A stretch of DNA of 64,000 nucleotides from Neobacillus niacini (GTDB lineage Bacteria; Bacillota; Bacilli; Bacillales; Cytobacillaceae): positions 3,801,001-3,865,000 of the forward strand of contig NZ_JAUSZN010000001.1 in assembly GCF_030817595.1 (NCBI RefSeq), in the 5' to 3' direction. Each line of letters opens with the position of its first letter. Positions within the stretch are counted from its first letter, which is position 1. Shown here in pieces: positions 60,349 through 64,000 of the stretch. Under the pieces are notes generated by a model. That model ran no database searches. It had not been told where the DNA came from and saw only the letters and a list, made by a program, of their open reading frames with translations. The position numbers were made by a program, and so were the translations under genes.

Positions 60349-60489
60349 ATAAATTTTACCCAACTTGTTTATCATGGATGGTAAAGGTTGGAAGCTAACG
60401 AGAAACCATCCTAAATACCTCTTGCCCTGCATAAGTTTAGCTCTACGAAAATATGATAAACTAAGTATCCTAAAAAAGGAGTTGTTAAA

Positions 60490-60678
60490 ATGGTAATCTT
60501 TAATAAAATCGCTCTATTTTTTGTGGTTTTATACTCTGTCGTCATTATCTTAAATACTTATTTAGGAGAAACTGAACGGGTACAATCCAATGTTATTTAC
60601 TTTTTAATGAATGGATTTGCATATATTGTTTCGGCTATGGATATTGAAAAAAGAAAAATTGAGTTACCAGAGTCCTAA
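60490..60678 (+). CDS. Small two-helix membrane protein (62 residues)
   Basis: A short gene with AAAAAGGAG eight bases before ATG. The product has two hydrophobic segments, I-A-L-F-F-V-V-L-Y-S-V-V-I-I-L (about 6-20) and V-I-Y-F-L-M-N-G-F-A-Y-I-V-S-A (about 35-49), and ends D-I-E-K-R-K-I-E-L-P-E-S. No family is recognised. It precedes palindromic repeat cluster 4. Confidence 0.65.
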   Translation: MVIFNKIALFFVVLYSVVIILNTYLGETERVQSNVIYFLMNGFAYIVSAMDIEKRKIELPES

Positions 60679-60701
60679 TTTTTATGAATTACTACAAAGT
60701 T

Positions 60702-60777
60702 AATTAAACGTTTGATTAGACCTTTTAAAGTCCTTTTATACAAAGGTCTCAACCCATTTAATCAAACGTTTGATTAG
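60702..60777. repeat. Palindromic repeat cluster 4 (two copies)
   Basis: AATTAAACGTTTGATTAG at 60702-60719 and AATCAAACGTTTGATTAG at 60760-60777, 58 bases apart. The spacer contains ATACAAAGGTC, a weaker form of the shared spacer. The second copy overlaps the 3' end of the SRPBCC gene and supplies its last codons and stop. Confidence 0.9.
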
Positions 60778-61228
60778 TTTTTATTTCTGCTATTTTCTTT
60801 AATTCTATTGCACGAATAACAATAAATTTTTTCATGTATTCTTCTAGAAACAATTTATCAATTAAGACTCCGAGAGGACCGAAACGTGACTTATATTGAA
60901 AATGATCAATCATTGTCGTTCCTTTTTCTTCTTCAATAAACTGGTGGATATGAATGAATGACTTGAACGCACCCTTTACCATTACATCGACAAAACTATG
61001 AGGCTTTTCCATAAAGATTACTCTTGAGGTTAACCTTTGTTTAATACCAAAGTGTACAGCCTCCCAAGTTACACTGTCACCTTCCTCCAACAGTCCCTTT
61101 GTTACACCTCCAACAGCTCTTTCCCTTGTTTTATAGGTAGTTTGAGTATGAACATTGACATCCCTGGCAAGATCAAAACAAGCCTCTATTGGCGCATTTA
61201 TAAACAGCTTGTGCTCGATAACAGGCAT
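60758..61228 (-). CDS. SRPBCC (START-like) family protein
   Basis: 156-residue helix-grip protein with a hydrophobic ligand cavity. It starts M-P-V-I-E-H-K-L-F-I-N-A-P-I-E-A-C-F-D-L-A-R-D, the usual SRPBCC opening, and ends with a long amphipathic helix (M-K-K-F-I-V-I-R-A-I-E-L-K-K-I-A). The last residues N-Q-T-F-D and the stop are coded by a copy of the 18-bp palindromic repeat, so the original C-terminus was replaced or extended by repeat insertion. Function unknown. It is followed upstream by a nitroreductase gene on the same strand. Confidence 0.82.
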   Translation of the reverse strand: MPVIEHKLFINAPIEACFDLARDVNVHTQTTYKTRERAVGGVTKGLLEEGDSVTWEAVHFGIKQRLTSRVIFMEKPHSFVDVMVKGAFKSFIHIHQFIEEEKGTTMIDHFQYKSRFGPLGVLIDKLFLEEYMKKFIVIRAIELKKIAEIKTNQTFD

Positions 61229-61256
61229 TTCTACTTACTCCATTCTTGCTTTCATT

Positions 61257-62120
61257 TTAAAGGGTTTCCCAGCTGGCAATATACTCCGTTTGCTCATTTG
61301 GGAGAAGTAAGTCTGGTTTTTCCACGCTCCATCGTCCTTTAATATCTAATTCCTTACAGGCTAATTCAAACTGACACATCGCAATTCCCATATCTAAGAG
61401 CTGCATATCATATCCTAGTTTTGTACTATAATTCGGTGTATGCTCGATGTAAAAATGACATGCCTTTTTATCGCTAGACAATAAAAGTCTCCAAGGTTGT
61501 TTATTGGATGCAGATGGGCCAAGCCTAACCATCTCGATTGGTAATTCAAATAATCCTGCATTTTCTTTGTTCAATGGCACTTCAAATGTTGAATCATAAA
61601 ATAGCTTATCCCATGGCTTTTTATTATCGGCTTTTACAACGTAGCGGAGTGCCTTATCGAATACCCGTTGTTTTTGATTCGGATATCCGATTGGTGTTAT
61701 ACAGGGAATGAATTCTCCTTCCGCGAGCTGAATTTCTTGTTCAAATGAATTTCGGTTGAACGTTCCTCCCATCCAGCAAGTACCGATTTCTAACTCCGTT
61801 AACCATAAGACTAGTTTTTGAAAGTTGTATGCAAACTCAACAAGAGAGTATTTACTGTTTTCTGCCACCCCTGCCAAATATGCCTGTGGATTTTTAATAA
61901 ATCCATATGTGCCTAGCTTAATGCCTTTATCACTTACATTGTTGGTTACTTGTATGAACTCGATTCTGCCCCTACTCCCAAATGGTCCAAGTAAGTTATC
62001 TTCATTGCTTATGTAATCCTTTACTCTTTCAACATGAGATTCTTCAATATTTTTAATGTCAAAGTTTCGAACCGATTGGCGTTTTTTCATGGTTTCTATG
62101 ATCGACTTTTCAAAAATCAT
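61257..62120 (-). CDS. Nitroreductase family protein (TM1586-like double domain)
   Basis: 287-residue FMN enzyme. I-E-T-M-K-K-R-Q-S-V-R-N-F-D is the FMN-binding N-terminus. L-T-E-L-E-I-G-T-C-W-M-G-G-T-F-N and I-T-P-I-G-Y-P are core nitroreductase features. R-L-G-P-S-A-S-N-K-Q-P-W-R lies in the second half, so the chain holds two half-domains folded as a pseudo-dimer. The ATG at 62120 has AGAAGGGGGG five bases upstream. A longer frame to 62189 would include it. The substrate is unknown. It lies 28 bases upstream of the SRPBCC gene and may form an operon with it. Confidence 0.88.
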   Translation of the reverse strand: MIFEKSIIETMKKRQSVRNFDIKNIEESHVERVKDYISNEDNLLGPFGSRGRIEFIQVTNNVSDKGIKLGTYGFIKNPQAYLAGVAENSKYSLVEFAYNFQKLVLWLTELEIGTCWMGGTFNRNSFEQEIQLAEGEFIPCITPIGYPNQKQRVFDKALRYVVKADNKKPWDKLFYDSTFEVPLNKENAGLFELPIEMVRLGPSASNKQPWRLLLSSDKKACHFYIEHTPNYSTKLGYDMQLLDMGIAMCQFELACKELDIKGRWSVEKPDLLLPNEQTEYIASWETL

Positions 62121-62230
62121 CGAATCCCCCCTTCTGTAAGCACAGTTATTAGTGTCAAGTTCACTCCTATTGTAACCATTCACAATCATCTCCTACAACT
62201 TAACAATGTCAACTTTTCCGATATTTGGCT

Positions 62231-62386
62231 ATTCGTTCCCTTTAACTCAAATAATTGAAGTCGTCGGTAACGAATAGAGAGTATTCGTTACCCTTAACCC
62301 TAATAATTACAGACTTCGGTAACAAATAGAGAGTATTCGTTCCCTTTAACCCAATTAATTGACGTCTTCGGTAACGAATGGAGGTA
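62231..62386. repeat. Three tandem 52-bp units with palindromic ends
   Basis: Units begin at 62231, 62283 and 62335. Each starts ATTCGTTCCCTTTAAC or a close variant and ends GGTAACGAAT(A/G)GA, so start and end are inverted complements. The middle differs (AATAATTGAAGTCG, AATAATTACAGACTT, AATTAATTGACGTCTT). Confidence 0.9.
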
Positions 62387-62394
62387 GAAATAAA

Positions 62395-62438
62395 TCAACA
62401 AAAAAAGAGTGATTACTATGAATAGCAATCACTCTTTT
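62395..62438 (-). terminator. Terminator of the rRNA-tRNA operon
   Basis: AAAAGAGTGATT and AATCACTCTTTT are perfect arms around ACTATGAATAGC. On the minus strand the T-tract TTTTTTTGTTGATTT follows. It stands 12 bases behind tRNA-Ile. Confidence 0.9.
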
Positions 62439-62450
62439 CGAAGTATTTAT

Positions 62451-62523
<73 letters not shown>

Positions 62524-62528
62524 TTAAT

Positions 62529-62602
62529 TGGAGCGGGTGATGAGAATCGAACTCACAACATCAGCTTGGAAGGCTGAGGTTTTACCACTAAACTACACCC
62601 GC
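62529..62602 (-). tRNA. tRNA-Gly (anticodon TCC)
   Basis: Minus-strand cloverleaf 5' GCGGGTGTAGTTTAGTGG, anticodon loop CTTCCAA, T-loop GTTCGATTC, 3' CCA encoded. Confidence 0.95.
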
Positions 62603-62616
62603 GTATAAAAATAAAA

Positions 62617-62692
62617 TGGCTGGGCTAGCTGGATTTGAACCAACGCATGTCGCAGTCAAAGTGCGATGCCTTACCGCTTGGCTATAGCCCAA
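62617..62692 (-). tRNA. tRNA-Gln (anticodon TTG)
   Basis: Minus-strand cloverleaf 5' TTGGGCTATAGCCAAGCGG, anticodon loop CTTTGAC, T-loop GTTCAAATC, 3' CCA encoded. Confidence 0.95.
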
Positions 62693-62707
62693 TATTAGAA
62701 AAGTAAA

Positions 62708-62784
62708 TGGGGCGGCTGATGGGAATCGAACCCACGAATGCCTGAACCACAATCAGGTGCGTTAACCACTTCGCCACAACCGCC
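62708..62784 (-). tRNA. tRNA-His (anticodon GTG)
   Basis: Minus-strand cloverleaf 5' GGCGGTTGTGGCGAAGTGG, anticodon loop TTGTGGT, T-loop GTTCGATTC, 3' CCA encoded. The extra G at -1 opposite C73 is typical of tRNA-His. Confidence 0.95.
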
Positions 62785-62832
62785 AAAATAATATAGTTGA
62801 GGTTTAAATCGTGTAAACCTAGATAGTTTAAT

Positions 62833-62909
<77 letters not shown>

Positions 62910-63050
62910 ATAGTATAAACAATAAAATTTTGATTATGCTCTTAGCTTGAAAGACCGCCCCGATTTCAGAAAGTCTATTCAAGAAGCAGCTCAATCGGTT
63001 CGCTGTAGACCATTCGAAGAAGCTTATTCGAACGTGCTCCACCCCGCGAT
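62910..63050. repeat. Insertion beside tRNA-fMet flanked by a direct repeat of the tRNA 5' end
   Basis: GCTCCACCCCGCGAT occurs at the fMet 5' end (62897-62911) and again at 63036-63050. Between them lies about 125 bases with ATTCAAGAAGC and ATTCGAAGAAGC repeats. The second copy is not part of a tRNA. Confidence 0.75.
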
Positions 63051-63097
63051 AATAGAAGTATTATGGAAAGTTTATTTTCGCTATCGCGAAAAAAATT

Positions 63098-63173
63098 TGG
63101 TGGAGGATGACGGGATCGAACCGCCGACCCTCTGCTTGTAAGGCAGATGCTCTCCCAGCTGAGCTAATCCTCC
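63098..63173 (-). tRNA. tRNA-Val (anticodon TAC)
   Basis: Minus-strand cloverleaf 5' GGAGGATTAGCTCAGC, anticodon loop CTTACAA, T-loop GTTCGATCC, 3' CCA encoded. Confidence 0.95.
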
Positions 63174-63213
63174 ATAGTATGGAAAGTTATTTTTGTCTAT
63201 TGATAAAAATCTT

Positions 63214-63288
63214 TGGTGACCCCTACGGGATTCGAACCCGTGTTACCTCCGTGAAAGGGAGGTGTCTTAACCACTTGACCAAGGGGCC
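63214..63288 (-). tRNA. tRNA-Glu (anticodon TTC)
   Basis: Minus-strand cloverleaf 5' GGCCCCTTGGTCAAGTGG, anticodon loop CTTTCAC, T-loop GTTCGAATC, 3' CCA encoded. First tRNA after 5S rRNA. Confidence 0.95.
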
Positions 63289-63325
63289 ATTCAAAAATCA
63301 CAAAATAAAAACCCCAAAGGGGCAA

Positions 63326-63441
<116 letters not shown>

Positions 63442-63521
63442 ACTATTTATTTTGAGGTTTCATTCCCTCAAAACTAGATAATTTCAGAAGAAGTGTGTAA
63501 AACGAGTTCGCTTTTTAAAAT

Positions 63522-64000
<479 letters not shown>

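Overview
The window looks like a chromosomal segment of a low-GC, endospore-forming Bacillaceae (Bacillus/Neobacillus-like). The evidence is A+T-rich DNA, strong AGGAGG-type ribosome sites with many GTG/TTG starts, intrinsic terminators after most genes, a lysine (L-box) riboswitch, a YhcN-type spore lipoprotein, a DUF3231 spore-coat-like protein and, at the right edge, the 3' end of an rRNA operon followed by a tRNA cluster. The genus is inferred, not proven.

Layout. 1-1.4 kb: 3' part of a PL6 alginate/chondroitin lyase broken by a frameshift. 1.8-3.7 kb: an ECF sigma factor and its membrane anti-sigma partner. 3.76-5.62 kb: a complete group IIC intron placed just behind a transcription terminator. 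5.8-8.9 kb: MFS exporter, GNAT acetyltransferase and a PrmC-like methyltransferase with no recognisable start codon. 8.9-11.2 kb: a second ECF sigma operon (sigma, PadR, FtsW/RodA-like). 11.2-14.7 kb: a MITE-like palindrome, YbaK deacylase, split hydrolase, VOC protein and sugar oxidoreductase. 14.9-22.8 kb: IclR regulator, azoreductase, transaldolase, rpiA, yqxD, AraC regulator, a PTS permease without a working phosphoryl-carrier domain, and a MazG-like protein. 23-28 kb: DUF3231 protein, CopC and YcnI copper proteins, a NarL-type two-component pair and a GNAT gene bounded by palindromic repeats. 28.4-32.5 kb: a NUDIX hydrolase facing a PLD-helicase-DUF3427 protein (defence-island candidate), then ung. 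32.5-33.5 kb: a stretch of decayed coding remnants. 33.5-43.5 kb: a catabolic region with an ACS-type MFS carrier, glycerate kinase, FGGY kinase, DhnA/LsrF-type aldolase, zinc alcohol dehydrogenase, RpiR regulator, a PRPP synthetase paralogue and a D-2-hydroxyacid dehydrogenase. 44-62 kb: mostly housekeeping or accessory single genes (M20 hydrolase, MarR with a frameshifted quinone reductase, TPP enzyme, yhcN, guaC, EamA, degV, ilvE, M15 peptidase, RlmI-like methylase, L-box-dapA, DUF2243-ctaG, nitroreductase). 62.4-64 kb: seven tRNA genes, 5S and the 3' end of 23S, all on the minus strand.

How it works together. The 33.5-43.5 kb genes fit uptake of a sugar, sugar alcohol or sugar acid, its oxidation, phosphorylation and aldol cleavage, and recovery of hydroxypyruvate or glycerate. 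A conserved box of about 30 bp recurs in front of the dehydrogenase-aldolase-kinase genes (two copies), the PRPP synthetase paralogue and the hydroxyacid dehydrogenase, and so ties these loci into one probable RpiR regulon. The two ECF sigma operons carry near-identical AAC-N17-CGTCTA promoters, suggesting autoregulation. Several repeat families are visible: an 18-bp palindrome in 10 copies at four loci, a GTGCCAGGCAC family, a 133-bp MITE-like palindrome, and three tandem 52-bp units beside the tRNA cluster.

Three genes look frame-broken (PL6 lyase, hydrolase, quinone reductase) and one lacks a start codon. These could be true pseudogenes or sequencing errors, and the sequence alone cannot separate the two.
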